Origin: a bacterium
GTDB taxonomy: Bacteria > Myxococcota_A > Bradymonadia > UBA7976 > UBA1532
Reading direction: 5' to 3'
Assembly (NCBI GenBank): GCA_030426085.1
Contig: JAUHYW010000004.1
Span: 1 to 64,000 of the forward strand
Length of the DNA stretch: 64,000 nt
The position numbers and the translations under genes were made by a program. Positions 43,367-53,486 of this stretch are shown one piece after another. Under the pieces are notes generated by a model. It was not told the DNA's origin. It worked only from the letters and a program-made list of their open reading frames with translations, and made no database searches. Each line of letters opens with the position of its first letter. Position 1 is the stretch's first letter.

Positions 43367-44571
43367 TGCGATTCACCGGCCTCGTCATCAGCCTGATGTG
43401 CGCGCTGGCCCCGGGCTGTCGGGACTCGATCCCGGTGACGGCTTGCGGAGGGGGCTGCCCGTTCACCTGCGCTGAGCTGTCGAGTGGTGAGTGGGCGTGC
43501 TTGCGGTTCCCCGATGGGGGCGTCGGCGATGTGGCGCCCGACGGGTGGGCGCTCGACGCGCAGCCTTCGCCGGACCTGCCGATCGACGTCGACCGGCCGC
43601 CGGTGGGCGCTGAGATGGGGATGAGCGACGCTGCGCCGGATACGGCGCCGTCCGATGGATGGATCCCCGACTCCGAGCCGGTGCCCGACATGGGAGCGCC
43701 CGATGGCCCGGCACCCTTGCCCACTCTAATGCTCCAGCCCGTCGGCCGAGGCTGCGCGGAGCGGGACGCAATGGAGGTCGAGGTGACGTCGCTGGGCGCC
43801 TACCTGGAGGGAGCGGCGCCGGAGGGCAGCGAAGATGTCGAGATCTACCTGCCGACGGCGCCGCCCGATTGTAGTTGTCCGTATGCCTTGCCGGCGGCTC
43901 AAAAGGTCGCCGACGAGCGTCCCCTGATCCCGCGGTGGCGGATCGTGGGCTGCCTGGGGAGTGTCTGTGCCGAGAACTGTGCGCCCGAGTTGATGTGCGT
44001 GGGCGGTTGGTGCACAGCCGCTTGCCCTCAGTACCGAGACGGAGGATCGGGCGAAGACAGGTGTATCGCCAACGACGATAGGGACCCTTCAGACAGTCGT
44101 CTGGATTCTGCATGTGCGTGCAGCGCCGTCGGTGCAGCCTGCGTCCGCTCCACAAACGACGCGATGGCGCAGTATGAATGTCGCCTGCCTTGTACGGACG
44201 TGTCGGACTGCCCCCCCCGGATGGCTTGTCTGGGTCCAGAGAGGAAGACGTGGCTGGTGAGAGGCCAAAGTAGTGACCATCAACGGAGCGTTGGCTCTTT
44301 GAAGTTCTGTGTGCCGGGTGAACGGCCCCATCGCGCTGCCTGCCTGACGCCGCTCGGCATCGAAGGTTTCGACGGGGAACCAGACGCCGACTTCGAGGAT
44401 TGGGCCGAATTTTTCGAGGGTTGGGACGAATATATGGAATGCATCGTCGGGTGTTTCAGGCCCGAGAGGTCGTGTGACTGCCTACTCGAGCTGGCCGGCA
44501 CAGCCCACGCTTGCAGTCGAACCCATCACCCTGAACGATGCCTCTTCATGCCTGAATGCGCAGACGAATGA
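43366..44571 (+). CDS. Cys-rich lipoprotein
   Basis: 401 residues. Lipobox LAPGC (Cys18), an Asp/Pro-rich linker (about 45-130), then a domain with about 28 Cys, including DVSDCPPRMACLG, the DCP-type motif seen also in the ceramidase-like lipoprotein. No catalytic motif recognised; a disulfide-rich surface sensor or ligand binder is plausible. Codon use in the second half (43.9-44.6 kb) is clearly less GC3-biased than neighbours. Overlaps the next gene by ATGA. Confidence 0.68.
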   Translation: MRFTGLVISLMCALAPGCRDSIPVTACGGGCPFTCAELSSGEWACLRFPDGGVGDVAPDGWALDAQPSPDLPIDVDRPPVGAEMGMSDAAPDTAPSDGWIPDSEPVPDMGAPDGPAPLPTLMLQPVGRGCAERDAMEVEVTSLGAYLEGAAPEGSEDVEIYLPTAPPDCSCPYALPAAQKVADERPLIPRWRIVGCLGSVCAENCAPELMCVGGWCTAACPQYRDGGSGEDRCIANDDRDPSDSRLDSACACSAVGAACVRSTNDAMAQYECRLPCTDVSDCPPRMACLGPERKTWLVRGQSSDHQRSVGSLKFCVPGERPHRAACLTPLGIEGFDGEPDADFEDWAEFFEGWDEYMECIVGCFRPERSCDCLLELAGTAHACSRTHHPERCLFMPECADE

Positions 44572-45842
44572 CCATGGCATCATCCACCAAGCCCATGGTG
44601 CGAGTGCATCTCGGCTTCCGGTCGCACATCTGGGCTCAGATATGCCTATGCCTTCATCTGTGTCTGTGGCTCGGCCCCGCCGCCGCTGAGACACGCGCGG
44701 CCGACACCGGGCTGCTCGTCCTCCTCCCCGAGAGCGACGCCGCCGACCGGGCACGCGCCACCGCGGTCGCGGAGCTGGCGCGCAGCGGAGCAATCCGGCT
44801 CCTGCTGCTGAGCGATACGGGGCCGACCCATCTCGATCTCCGGCAGCCGGTCGGGCCGGAGATCGAGGCTCAGATGCGAGAGCAGGGCGACGACACTGTT
44901 CATCCAGCGGAGTTGCTCGCCAAAGCCACGGACATCGCGAAGGCCGAAGGCGCTGTCATCTGGTACTTTGGGCCTTGCTCCTACCCGGCAGCCGGCGGTA
45001 TGGGAGATGCTTTCCTGAAAGCCAATCAGGCACTGGCCAACCAATGGCGGGTCGCTCTGACTTCCAAAGCCCGCGTGGTGTGCGACGAAGAGCCCAAAGG
45101 TTACGAGTGGCAGGACGCCTGCGAGCAGAGGTATCTCCGCTGCCTGCCGATCGACCTCGACGCGCTTCGTGCCACCGCCCGCGCGCTCTGGCCCCCATGG
45201 GGTGAGCAGATACTGGCCCGGCTCCCGGGCTGGCCACAGCGCAAGATCGGCGACCTCCGGGGCGACGCATCTCCCGCGCCCGACCCCCCGCCCGCCGCGC
45301 CGGTCGCCCGGACCGAGAGCGACCCGCCGGACGCCGGCGTCGCCGCCGCGCCACCCACCCCGCCCCCATCCAGCGGCGCCGTCATCACCTACGCCCCCGA
45401 ACCCCCCGCCGACCCCGGCCTGCCGCTGTGGAAGATCATCCTCGCCTGCGCGCTCCTGCTCGGGGTGGCGATCGGCGGGTGGGTGCTCCTCCGGCCGCGC
45501 AGCCGGGTGCCGGCGATGGCGGCGCCGACGCGGCGCAACGGCGAGCTGCTGCTGCTCGACCTCTTCAGCCGGTCGCTGGTGCTCGAGCGGGTGCGGGTGC
45601 CGCTGGGGCAGGCCAGCCGGAGCCAGATCCACCCGCTGCCGTGCGAGCCGCAGGGGCGGCAGGCGATCGTGGCGATCGAGGTCGAGCCGGTGGCCCAGCG
45701 CAAGGACGCGATCACCGTCAACCTCATCGTGGACGACCTCTCCGACCCCGAGGCGCCGGCCCGCAGCGGGCAGGTGGTCGAGCTGACCCACGGGGGCGAG
45801 GCGGTGGCCTTCGGGCTGCTGCGGGTGCGCTGGGCGGGGTGA
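44568..45842 (+). CDS. Bitopic protein with exported vWA/Rossmann-like domain
   Basis: 424 residues from the ATG at 44568, chosen for the ATGA overlap; an ATG at 44556 is an alternative. Signal segment (about 15-40) ending AAAET, an alpha/beta domain (about 45-220) starting GLLVLLPESDAADRA, a Pro-rich stretch (about 230-280), one TM helix (about 287-307) and a beta-rich cytoplasmic domain (about 320-424). The first domain resembles the start of vWA-type folds but a full MIDAS is not visible. Topology suits carrying a signal across the membrane to the kinase encoded four bases downstream, an inference. Confidence 0.6.
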   Translation: MTMASSTKPMVRVHLGFRSHIWAQICLCLHLCLWLGPAAAETRAADTGLLVLLPESDAADRARATAVAELARSGAIRLLLLSDTGPTHLDLRQPVGPEIEAQMREQGDDTVHPAELLAKATDIAKAEGAVIWYFGPCSYPAAGGMGDAFLKANQALANQWRVALTSKARVVCDEEPKGYEWQDACEQRYLRCLPIDLDALRATARALWPPWGEQILARLPGWPQRKIGDLRGDASPAPDPPPAAPVARTESDPPDAGVAAAPPTPPPSSGAVITYAPEPPADPGLPLWKIILACALLLGVAIGGWVLLRPRSRVPAMAAPTRRNGELLLLDLFSRSLVLERVRVPLGQASRSQIHPLPCEPQGRQAIVAIEVEPVAQRKDAITVNLIVDDLSDPEAPARSGQVVELTHGGEAVAFGLLRVRWAG

Positions 45843-45846
45843 GCCG

Positions 45847-47988
45847 ATGCGGCGGTTCCGGGGCGCAGCGCGCGAGTGGCAGGTGGTCGGCACCCTGGGG
45901 CGGGGGGGCACGTCCACCGTCTACGGGGTGGTGCCGGCCGCGGCCGAGGACGGCGCGGGCACGGTGTACGCCCTCAAGCACGCCCTCGAGGTCGAGCGGG
46001 CGGGGCTGCTCGACGAGTGGGACCGGCTGGGGCGCTACGCCGGGCGGGCGGTCGAGCTGTTCGGGGCGCCGGCGGCGGCGCTCTTCCCGGCGGTGCACGA
46101 TCACGACCCCGAGGGCCGCTTCTTCGTCATGGATCGGGTCGACGGCACGCCGCTCGCCGAGCTGCTCGAGCGGGGCCCGCCGCTGGCGCCGGGGCATCGG
46201 GCGCGCATCGCGGCCGACGTCGCCGAGGCGCTGGCGGTGGTCGAGGACGCCGGGGAGTCGGCGCCCGATCTGAAGGCCGACGCGGTCTTCTGGCGGCCGG
46301 GGGCCGGGCGGGCGACGATCATCGACTGGAACGTGCTGCTCGAGGCCGATCCGGCGACCGGCCGGCGGCACGCCCGGCGGGCGGCGACGGTGCTCGACGC
46401 GCTCTTCGCCGGGCGCCCGGTGGAGGAGCCGGGCGACGGCGCCTCCCCCGGGCGCTGGCAGCGCTACCCGGCCCCGGTGCGGGATGCGTTGGAGCGGCTG
46501 TACAAGCAAGCGGGCGACGCCCGGGAGGCGGCGCAGGTCCTCGGCGGGCTGGCCGAGGCGCTCGACGCCTCGCCCGAGAGCGCGCCGCCCCGTCGGCGCG
46601 CCCCGACGCCGCCGCCCGATATCGGGGGCGGGGGCCCGACCGCCGACCCGCTGGCCGAGGAGCGGCGGCGCTTCGTGCTGCACGCCCGAGCCCGGCCGGT
46701 CCGGCTCGGGGGCGCCGAGGGGCGGGCGTTCGTCGACGCGGTGGCGGCGTGGCAGGCGCTGCGGGCGGTCGAGCCGGATGATCTGCGGCGCATGATCGGG
46801 GCCCTGAAGACGGCGCTGCACCGCTCGGCGCGGGCCGAGGGCTGCCTGCCGCCGACGACGCTGGCGCTGTACGGCGAGGCGCTGGATACAGCCGTCCGGG
46901 CGGCGCTGGAGGCGGCGACCGATCTGGCCCGTCCAGAGCGGCTGGAGGTCGACCTGCGGGCGATCGTCGGCGGCTGCGAGGCGGCGCTGCGCTCGGCCGA
47001 GGGCGGCGCGCTCGACCCGGAGTCGCAGGCGATGGTCGAGGGCGCCCTGCGGGGGGCGTTGGCCGGCCTGGGGGTGACCCGGGGCCGGGTGTCGGACCTG
47101 ATCGCGGCGGTGGAGCGGTGGCGGGCGACGACGTGCGACGGGCCGGTCGCCGAGGCGGCCGCCTTGCAGCGGGCGCTGGACGAGGTGGGCCCGGTGCGGC
47201 TGCTGGTCGATGCCCGGGGTGAGCTGGCGCGGCGCCTCGAAGCGCTCGACGGTGATCGCTCGATGCGGGGGGCGGTGCGCGCCGCCCGGCGGCTGCTGGG
47301 GCTGCCGGTGGGTCCGCGGCTCCCAGGGCGGGCGGCGGCGGCGGCGCTGCTGCTGCTGTGCCTGGCGGGGGCCATCGCGCTCTTGATCCCGTCGTCCCCT
47401 GAGCGAGCGTCGGGCGCGGGGCAGGCCCAGCCGGCCGACGCCCGGATCCATCTGGCGGTGGGGCAGCCGGTCCAACCGCTGGCGCCGGAGACGGCGGTGG
47501 TCGACGCGGGGCCGCCCGCGCCGGATGGCGCCGTCGGGGGTGCGGCCGACGCGGCGCGGCCGGCCGACGGGGCGGCGCCCCGACCGGAGAGGGCCGGATC
47601 ACCCGAGCGCGTGGAGGGCGCCCTCCAGCGCAGAGCGGCCCCCGAGCCCGAGCCGCCGATGGAGCCCGAGCCCGAGCCGCCGATGGAGCCCGAGCCGCCG
47701 ATGGAGCCCGAGCCCGAGCCCGCGCCGCCGATGGAGCCCGAGCCCGAGCCGCCGATGGAGCCCGAGCCCGAACCACGAGAGCCCGACGCCCGGGCCCCTC
47801 GGGCGGCGGCCGCCCCCGACGCCGGCCGGATGCCCCCTGCTGACGCCGCGCCCGGCGCTCGGCACGAGCCACCTGCTGGGCATGGGTCACCCGCAAGGGC
47901 CAAGCGCAAGCGTCCACCCATCCAGCGGACCGATGCGCGGCAATCGAACCAACCCCGTGCCGACAAGCCCCGCGAGAGGTCCCCATGA
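45847..47988 (+). CDS. Transmembrane Ser/Thr kinase-like protein with EPEPPM repeats
   Basis: 713 residues. Kinase domain about 8-245: GRGGTSTVYG loop (18-27), K44 in YALK, hinge FFVMDRVDG, catalytic loop reduced to DLKADAV (141-147; HR lost but D141, K143 and D145 kept) and D160 in IIDWN in place of DFG. Activity is uncertain but not excluded. A helical region (about 275-490) precedes one TM helix (about 496-516), then a long exported tail of Asp/Pro/Ala with EPEPPM repeats (about 600-645). The first kinase residues start at the extreme N-terminus. Its last bases overlap the next gene by ATGA. Confidence 0.78.
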   Translation: MRRFRGAAREWQVVGTLGRGGTSTVYGVVPAAAEDGAGTVYALKHALEVERAGLLDEWDRLGRYAGRAVELFGAPAAALFPAVHDHDPEGRFFVMDRVDGTPLAELLERGPPLAPGHRARIAADVAEALAVVEDAGESAPDLKADAVFWRPGAGRATIIDWNVLLEADPATGRRHARRAATVLDALFAGRPVEEPGDGASPGRWQRYPAPVRDALERLYKQAGDAREAAQVLGGLAEALDASPESAPPRRRAPTPPPDIGGGGPTADPLAEERRRFVLHARARPVRLGGAEGRAFVDAVAAWQALRAVEPDDLRRMIGALKTALHRSARAEGCLPPTTLALYGEALDTAVRAALEAATDLARPERLEVDLRAIVGGCEAALRSAEGGALDPESQAMVEGALRGALAGLGVTRGRVSDLIAAVERWRATTCDGPVAEAAALQRALDEVGPVRLLVDARGELARRLEALDGDRSMRGAVRAARRLLGLPVGPRLPGRAAAAALLLLCLAGAIALLIPSSPERASGAGQAQPADARIHLAVGQPVQPLAPETAVVDAGPPAPDGAVGGAADAARPADGAAPRPERAGSPERVEGALQRRAAPEPEPPMEPEPEPPMEPEPPMEPEPEPAPPMEPEPEPPMEPEPEPREPDARAPRAAAAPDAGRMPPADAAPGARHEPPAGHGSPARAKRKRPPIQRTDARQSNQPRADKPRERSP
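47641..47777 (+). repeat. EPEPPM coding repeat
   Basis: Tandem hexa- and tetracodon repeat giving (EP)n-PM units in the exported tail of the TM kinase; six to seven EP-rich blocks. Probably an extended spacer that spans periplasm or wall. Confidence 0.85.
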
Positions 47989-50900
47989 GCGACATCGCCG
48001 ATCCGCTCTCCCAGATCACGGTGCGCACCGACACCGACCAGCTCTTCGCGACCCAGGCGATGCCGCAGCGCACGCTCCAGGATCTGGAGACGCACTTGCA
48101 GCGGCTGTCGGTCTCGCTGGGGGAGCCGTGCCACCAACTCCTGGCCGAGGAGCGCTTCGACCAGCTCGTGGCGGTGCTCGAAGCGCAGGGGCCGGCGCTG
48201 CTCGATGTGCGCGAGCAGCAGTACGTGTTGCAGCAGGTCGAGCACCGTCGGGCGGCGGTCTTCGACGACGTGCGGCGGGCGTTCGAGCATCGGCTCGAGC
48301 TGGGTGACCTGGGGCCGGCCGAGGGCCTGCTCGACCGGGCGCGGCGGATCGACGCCGGGGCGGTCGGGGGCATGGAGGTCGCGTTCCAGCAGGCGCGGCG
48401 GCTGGCCCGGCGCAGCGGGGAGCGGGCCCGCGCGCTGGAGGACGCCCGGCGGCTGGCGGCGGACGGGCGGCTGGAGCAGATGCGGGACGCCCGGGCGATC
48501 TTCGAATCGCTGCTCGAAGGGCCCGATGACGACGAGGTCGACCGGGGGCAGATCGAGCGCGAGCTGAGCCGGCTCGACGACCGCATGGACTTCGAGATGG
48601 CCGGGCAGGCGGCGACCCACACCAAGATGCTGCTGGGGCACCTGCCGCCCAAGCTGGAGGCCCTCGACGAGCTGTACACCCTGCGCGAGCGGGGCGATCA
48701 GCGGTTCTACGCCCAGGGCGACCGGGCCGAGCCGCTGCCGGCGGTGATCGATCGACTCGAGTGCGAGCTGCGGCCGATGCTGACCGCCCGGGTCGAGTCC
48801 GATCTGGCGGGTGTCGAGCGCCTCGTCGAGAGCGAGCGCCTCGCCCCGGCCCTGCGGCGGCTGCTGCGTTATCGGGGCTACTGGTCGCTCATCGGCGACG
48901 ATCTGCGCGAGCGGGCCCTGGCCCGGCAGCAGGATCTGGAGGCGGCGCTGGCCCGGCAGGCGCTGGTCGACGCGGCGGTGGAGCGGGCCTTCGAGCTGAT
49001 GGAGGGCGGCGAGACGGCCCGGGCGGTGGAGCTCATCGAGCTGTCCCGGACCCGCATCGGCGGCGAGGTGACCCGGCTCGACGAGCTGCTCGAGACGGTG
49101 CATCGCCATCGGCTCCAGCCGCTGACCAACCGGGTGGACGATCTGGTCCAGCAGGCCGGCCGGCTGGGCGGGCTGTGGTCGAAGCAGCTCGATACGCTGC
49201 TGGCCCAGGCCGAAGAGGTGGGGTTGGCGTTCGGGGAGGTCGTGCGGGCCGACGACGCGGTCTTCGCCGATCTGCGCGGCCGCCATCGGGCGCTGCTGGC
49301 CTACCTGCGGGGGCTGGCCGAGGCCCGCCGGCTGCACGACGCGGGGCGCTTCGAGCCGGCCCGGTGCCAGCTCGAGTCGCTGGCGACGATGCTGCCGGCG
49401 CACGCCGACGCCATCCGGGTGCTGCTCGAAGGGCTGGGGGTCGACCGCTCGATCGAGGAGCTGATGGCCCGCATCCGGGGGCTGTACGGTCACGAGCCCG
49501 ATCAGGCCCTGGCCCTGGCCCTGGAGAACGCGGCGCTCGACGGGCGGGTGCGCGACTTCGCCGACTTCGCGACGGTGGAGCGGGCGCTGTATCGGGCCGA
49601 TCGGCTGGAGCGGGCGGGGCGCTATCGGGAGGCGCTGGATACGCTGCAAAGCACCCGGGGTCGGCTGAGCAACCGCGATCATCGCGACCTGATGGCGGCG
49701 ATCGAGCGCATGATGTCGGTGATCCGCGACGCGGGCCGGGTGGCGCGGCTGCTCGAGCAGCAGGCGGAGAGCGACGACCCGGCGGAGCACGAGCTGATCG
49801 CGAACCGGCTGCACGACCTGTCGGTGGGGCTCGACCGCGCCGAGCAGGTCGACCTGATGCTCTCGGCCCAGATCCCGCGTCGCCTTCAGTCGCTGCGGGA
49901 GGCGATGGCGAGCTGGCGGCAGTCGGGCGCGCTGGACTTCGAGGCGGTGGAGGCCGACGCCCGCTTCTTGCGGGCCCGGGCCCACCCGCCGGGCCCCGAG
50001 CTGACCCATCTGCTCCAGGAGTACGACTTCGCGGTGCGGCTGCTCGAGGCCCGTCAGACGCTCTTCGCCGGGGCGTTCGACGAGGCCGAGGGGCTGATCG
50101 AGCCGTTCCTCGGCGGCCCGTTCGGCGGGCGGGCCAAGGCGTTCATCGTGCGCTGCCGGGCCCAGCGGGCGCTGGCCCGGGCCCACGCGGCGGTGGCCGA
50201 GCTGGACATGGACGGCGCCCGCGCGGCGCTGCAATCGGCGCCGCCTGCGGACGTGCAGGTGCAGGCCGCCCGGCTGTTCGTCGAGCGCTTCGCGGCGGCG
50301 ATCGAGCCGCTGGTCGACCCCGAGTCGGGCGCCGAGCCGGCCGCGTCCGACGGGTCGGGGCGGGACGCGATCGAGGCGTTCCGGGTGGCCCGGGTCCTCA
50401 TCGAGCAGCAGCCGGCGTCCCCGGCCTTCGAGCAGGCGCTGGTCCGCCTGGGCCGGGCCCGCACCGGCTTCACCCAGCGGCGGATCGCGGCGGCCGACCC
50501 CCGGCTGCCGGGGGTCCAGGTCGAGGTGATGACCTGGCTGGCCCGGGACTACGACGCCGCGGGGGCCATCGAGCCCGAGTTCGAGGCCCTGATCCACGAG
50601 GCGCAGCACCGGGCGCCGGCCGACCTGCGGGCGCTCTTCGCCTGGGTCGAGGCGCGGGAGGCGGCGATCGATCGCGCGGGGGCCGACGAGGTCGGGCTGG
50701 CGCTGGGGCGGCTGCGGGCGGCCCTGGCGCTGAGCGTGGAGCTGCCCGGCTTCCCCACCCGGGCCGAGATCGAGGCGGCGGCCGGCCGGGCCGAGGCGCT
50801 GCGCGACGCGGTCGCCCGCCGGTCGAGCGATCGGGAGCGGGTGCTGGGGCTGTTGCAGCAGTCCCGGGTCCGGGCCCACCGCGGGCCGCTGGAGCAGGCG

Positions 50901-51647
50901 GCGGAGATCGAGGCGGCCCACCCCGGCCGGCCGTTCGGGGCCGCCGCCCGCCTCGCGGCGTGGGACGCGGCCGAGGCGCTGGTCTCCACGGCCCGCTCGC
51001 ACCTGTCGGCCGATCGGGTCGCCGACGCGATCGAGGCCATCCGCGAGCTGGTGCGGCTGTGCGAGGCGCACCCCCTGCCCCACGCCGAGCGCCTCGACGT
51101 CACCGGGCCCGGCGGGCGCATGCTGGGCCCGGGCGCCGAGCCGGTCCTGAGCCACCTGACGGCCGATCTGGAGAAGCGCCGGGTGCAGCGGGCGGCGCTG
51201 GCCGACGAGCTGGCCGACTTCGAGCAGCGCACCGCAGAGTTCGAGGCCCAGCGCGATCTGGCGCTGGAGCTGGCGGTGCGCGAGCGGGAGCCGGGGCTGG
51301 TCGAGGAGCAGGCCCGCCGGCTGGGAGCCGAGGTGGAGACGGTCGCGCTGGCGGTGCGCGCCCGCCGGGTCGAGGCCGCCCGGCTGGGCGACGAGCCCCG
51401 GGTGCGGGCGCTGCTGATCCGGCTCGACGCGATGAACGTCGACGCGCTCGAGCAGGAGGTCGGCCGCCGCCGGCGGGAGGCGAGCGACGCGGTGCGCACG
51501 CTCAACGACTATCGCCGCAAGGGCGAGCGGGTCATCGAGCGTCACTTCGACGAGATCGAGCGGCTGAGCGCGCAGTTCCAGGCGTCGGCCCGGGTGCAGC
51601 GCTACGTCAACCACTTCCGGGTGCTGCTCCGGCGCCCGCCGGCCTGA
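47985..51647 (+). CDS. Large all-helical cytoplasmic protein (1220 residues)
   Basis: No signal or TM. Almost entirely predicted helix with Leu/Ala/Arg/Glu heptad-like patterns and TPR-like stretches (for example ALYRADRLERAGRYREALDTL near 530, and RRLHDAGRFEPARCQLESLA near 450); the last 160 residues look like coiled coil. No known domain recognised. Begins inside the stop of the TM kinase (ATGA), so it is made with it at similar levels and may be its scaffold or substrate. Contains few Cys and many Arg, fitting a scaffold. Confidence 0.7.
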   Translation: MSDIADPLSQITVRTDTDQLFATQAMPQRTLQDLETHLQRLSVSLGEPCHQLLAEERFDQLVAVLEAQGPALLDVREQQYVLQQVEHRRAAVFDDVRRAFEHRLELGDLGPAEGLLDRARRIDAGAVGGMEVAFQQARRLARRSGERARALEDARRLAADGRLEQMRDARAIFESLLEGPDDDEVDRGQIERELSRLDDRMDFEMAGQAATHTKMLLGHLPPKLEALDELYTLRERGDQRFYAQGDRAEPLPAVIDRLECELRPMLTARVESDLAGVERLVESERLAPALRRLLRYRGYWSLIGDDLRERALARQQDLEAALARQALVDAAVERAFELMEGGETARAVELIELSRTRIGGEVTRLDELLETVHRHRLQPLTNRVDDLVQQAGRLGGLWSKQLDTLLAQAEEVGLAFGEVVRADDAVFADLRGRHRALLAYLRGLAEARRLHDAGRFEPARCQLESLATMLPAHADAIRVLLEGLGVDRSIEELMARIRGLYGHEPDQALALALENAALDGRVRDFADFATVERALYRADRLERAGRYREALDTLQSTRGRLSNRDHRDLMAAIERMMSVIRDAGRVARLLEQQAESDDPAEHELIANRLHDLSVGLDRAEQVDLMLSAQIPRRLQSLREAMASWRQSGALDFEAVEADARFLRARAHPPGPELTHLLQEYDFAVRLLEARQTLFAGAFDEAEGLIEPFLGGPFGGRAKAFIVRCRAQRALARAHAAVAELDMDGARAALQSAPPADVQVQAARLFVERFAAAIEPLVDPESGAEPAASDGSGRDAIEAFRVARVLIEQQPASPAFEQALVRLGRARTGFTQRRIAAADPRLPGVQVEVMTWLARDYDAAGAIEPEFEALIHEAQHRAPADLRALFAWVEAREAAIDRAGADEVGLALGRLRAALALSVELPGFPTRAEIEAAAGRAEALRDAVARRSSDRERVLGLLQQSRVRAHRGPLEQAAEIEAAHPGRPFGAAARLAAWDAAEALVSTARSHLSADRVADAIEAIRELVRLCEAHPLPHAERLDVTGPGGRMLGPGAEPVLSHLTADLEKRRVQRAALADELADFEQRTAEFEAQRDLALELAVREREPGLVEEQARRLGAEVETVALAVRARRVEAARLGDEPRVRALLIRLDAMNVDALEQEVGRRRREASDAVRTLNDYRRKGERVIERHFDEIERLSAQFQASARVQRYVNHFRVLLRRPPA

Positions 51648-51701
51648 GGCGCCGGCCCACAGCGCCAGCCCGCAGCGCCGGCCAGAGACGGCGGCCCGCG
51701 G

Positions 51702-53486
51702 TCAGCCGGTGAGCAGCGCCACCGCGGTGGCCGCGGCGCCGGTGAGCCCCACCAGGGCCGTCGCCGCCCGTCGGGTGCGGCCGAGCGGTGACGACGACAG
51801 GATGTCCTGCATGAGCTGGTGGTGGATGCCCTTGATGCCGTGCAGCACCGCCTGCGACGCCTCGGGGCCCCGCTGGGTCCGGGTGGCGAGGAAGCTGTTG
51901 CGGGCGCCCCGGATCATCATCCGCAGGATGAGCAGCATCAGCTCGTCGCGGTAGTAGGGCTCGCGGATGGCGTTGCGCCGCCGGGCGTAGCCGGTCTGGG
52001 CCGCGAGGTACTCGATCGTCAGCGCCCGATCGGCGACCTCGCCCTCGATGGTGCCCGCCATCTGGCGCAGCGCCCGGACCTCGTCCTCGTCGCCGTCGGT
52101 GAGCACGAAGTAGAACAGCGTGCCCAGCGAGAAGACGTCGTGAGCCTCGCCGAGCATCGGGATGTGGGCGTAGCGCGGCTCGCCGGTGGGATCCGGGGTG
52201 CCCTCGTAGTAGGCGTAGGCCTCCTGCTGGTCGGAGTCCATCTCGATGCGCAGCACGGTGATGTCGTGCCGGTGGTCGGGGTAGCGAGCGTCGGCGATGA
52301 TGTCGCCCTCGCGGATGTCCTTGTGGGCCAGCACGCTGAACCGGGGCTCGGTGCGGTCGAAGTGCAGCATGTGGTTGAGCTTGCTCGGCCGCTTGATCGC
52401 CTCGGGCGACATATAGGGCGACTTGTTCTGCCCGGCGGGGGTCTCCTCCTCGTACCAGCTCCGGGTCAGCTTGCCCTGGTCGGCGAGGCCGAAGTCGATG
52501 ACCCGGGTGGCCACGGTGGGGTAGGTCACCATCTCGTCGAGCAGCGCTTGCAGCGGCAGGTCGCCGCCCCCGCGCCAGGCCGCCGACAGCCCGCCCACGC
52601 TGTGCACCATCACGTTGTCCGGGGCGAGGTCCTTGTGCACGATCTGCCGCTCGTCGTGATGCAGCCAGGCCACCGCCTCGGCGAGCTGCACCATCATCAG
52701 CAGCTTCTCGAGCAGCAGCGCCTGGGTCACCAGCGTGGTGGGGGTGTCGGGCTGCCACCAGCGGCCGAGCCGCTCCCCGACGCGCGGGCGGGGCGGCGTC
52801 TGGCCGGTCACCCGGGTGATGTCGTCCTCGATCGGCGGCAGCGCGACGCCCCGCCGGCGCCACGCCTCCACCTGGAACCGCCGGCGGTTGACGAGGTAGT
52901 CGGGCAGCTTCGACTCGAGCAGCTCCATGACCAGCGCCTTGCGGTGCACGAAGTTGACCACCGTGCCCTGGTCGGCGAACACCCCCTCGATGTCGAACGG
53001 CTTGGCCTGGGCCAGAAACAGCTTGCGCACCTCGTCCCGGTGCTTGGGCGAGATAGGGGGCATGGTGCACTCGTCGCACGCGAGGCAGGGGTGCTCCTCG
53101 CCCTCCGGGTCGAGGCGCCGCAGGGGGCCCTCGCCGCACTGCGGGCAGTGCGGGCTGTAGAGCGCGCCCGAACCGCACATCACCAGGGGCGGCAGCTCGA
53201 TGATGTCGAGGGCGGTGACGACGTTGACGCTGCCGGTGGCGTTGAGCTCCTTGACCAGTCGGATCTCTTGATCGAAGAGGCGCTCGTGGCTCAGGGTCGC
53301 GTCGTCGCGCAGGATCTTGATCGCCACCTGCCGGACCCGGTTGTCGTCGGTGCGCTGCCAGGCCTTGAGCACCCGGGCGAAGGCGCCGGTCCCGATCTCG
53401 CACGGGCGGGAGAGCCCGTCGTCGCCGGCCTGCACGATGAACTCGTACTTCACCTGAGAGCGGATGGCGGACGGGGTCTGGGTCAT
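51702..53486 (-). CDS. Ser/Thr kinase with zinc ribbon inserted in the N-lobe
   Basis: 594 residues. GTGAFARV (32-39), K57 (VAIK), E74, catalytic loop HKDLAPDN (284-291), DFG (331-333), SPE (360-362, in place of APE), so active-site residues are complete. Between the N-lobe and hinge there is an insert of about 80 residues with C114-x2-C117 and C134-x2-C137-x2-C140, a zinc-ribbon or knuckle. A hydrophobic helix closes the protein (about 573-592), making it tail-anchored. Starts in the stop of the upstream kinase gene (ATGA at 53483-53486). Partner and substrates unknown. Confidence 0.85.
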   Translation of the reverse strand: MTQTPSAIRSQVKYEFIVQAGDDGLSRPCEIGTGAFARVLKAWQRTDDNRVRQVAIKILRDDATLSHERLFDQEIRLVKELNATGSVNVVTALDIIELPPLVMCGSGALYSPHCPQCGEGPLRRLDPEGEEHPCLACDECTMPPISPKHRDEVRKLFLAQAKPFDIEGVFADQGTVVNFVHRKALVMELLESKLPDYLVNRRRFQVEAWRRRGVALPPIEDDITRVTGQTPPRPRVGERLGRWWQPDTPTTLVTQALLLEKLLMMVQLAEAVAWLHHDERQIVHKDLAPDNVMVHSVGGLSAAWRGGGDLPLQALLDEMVTYPTVATRVIDFGLADQGKLTRSWYEEETPAGQNKSPYMSPEAIKRPSKLNHMLHFDRTEPRFSVLAHKDIREGDIIADARYPDHRHDITVLRIEMDSDQQEAYAYYEGTPDPTGEPRYAHIPMLGEAHDVFSLGTLFYFVLTDGDEDEVRALRQMAGTIEGEVADRALTIEYLAAQTGYARRRNAIREPYYRDELMLLILRMMIRGARNSFLATRTQRGPEASQAVLHGIKGIHHQLMQDILSSSPLGRTRRAATALVGLTGAAATAVALLTG

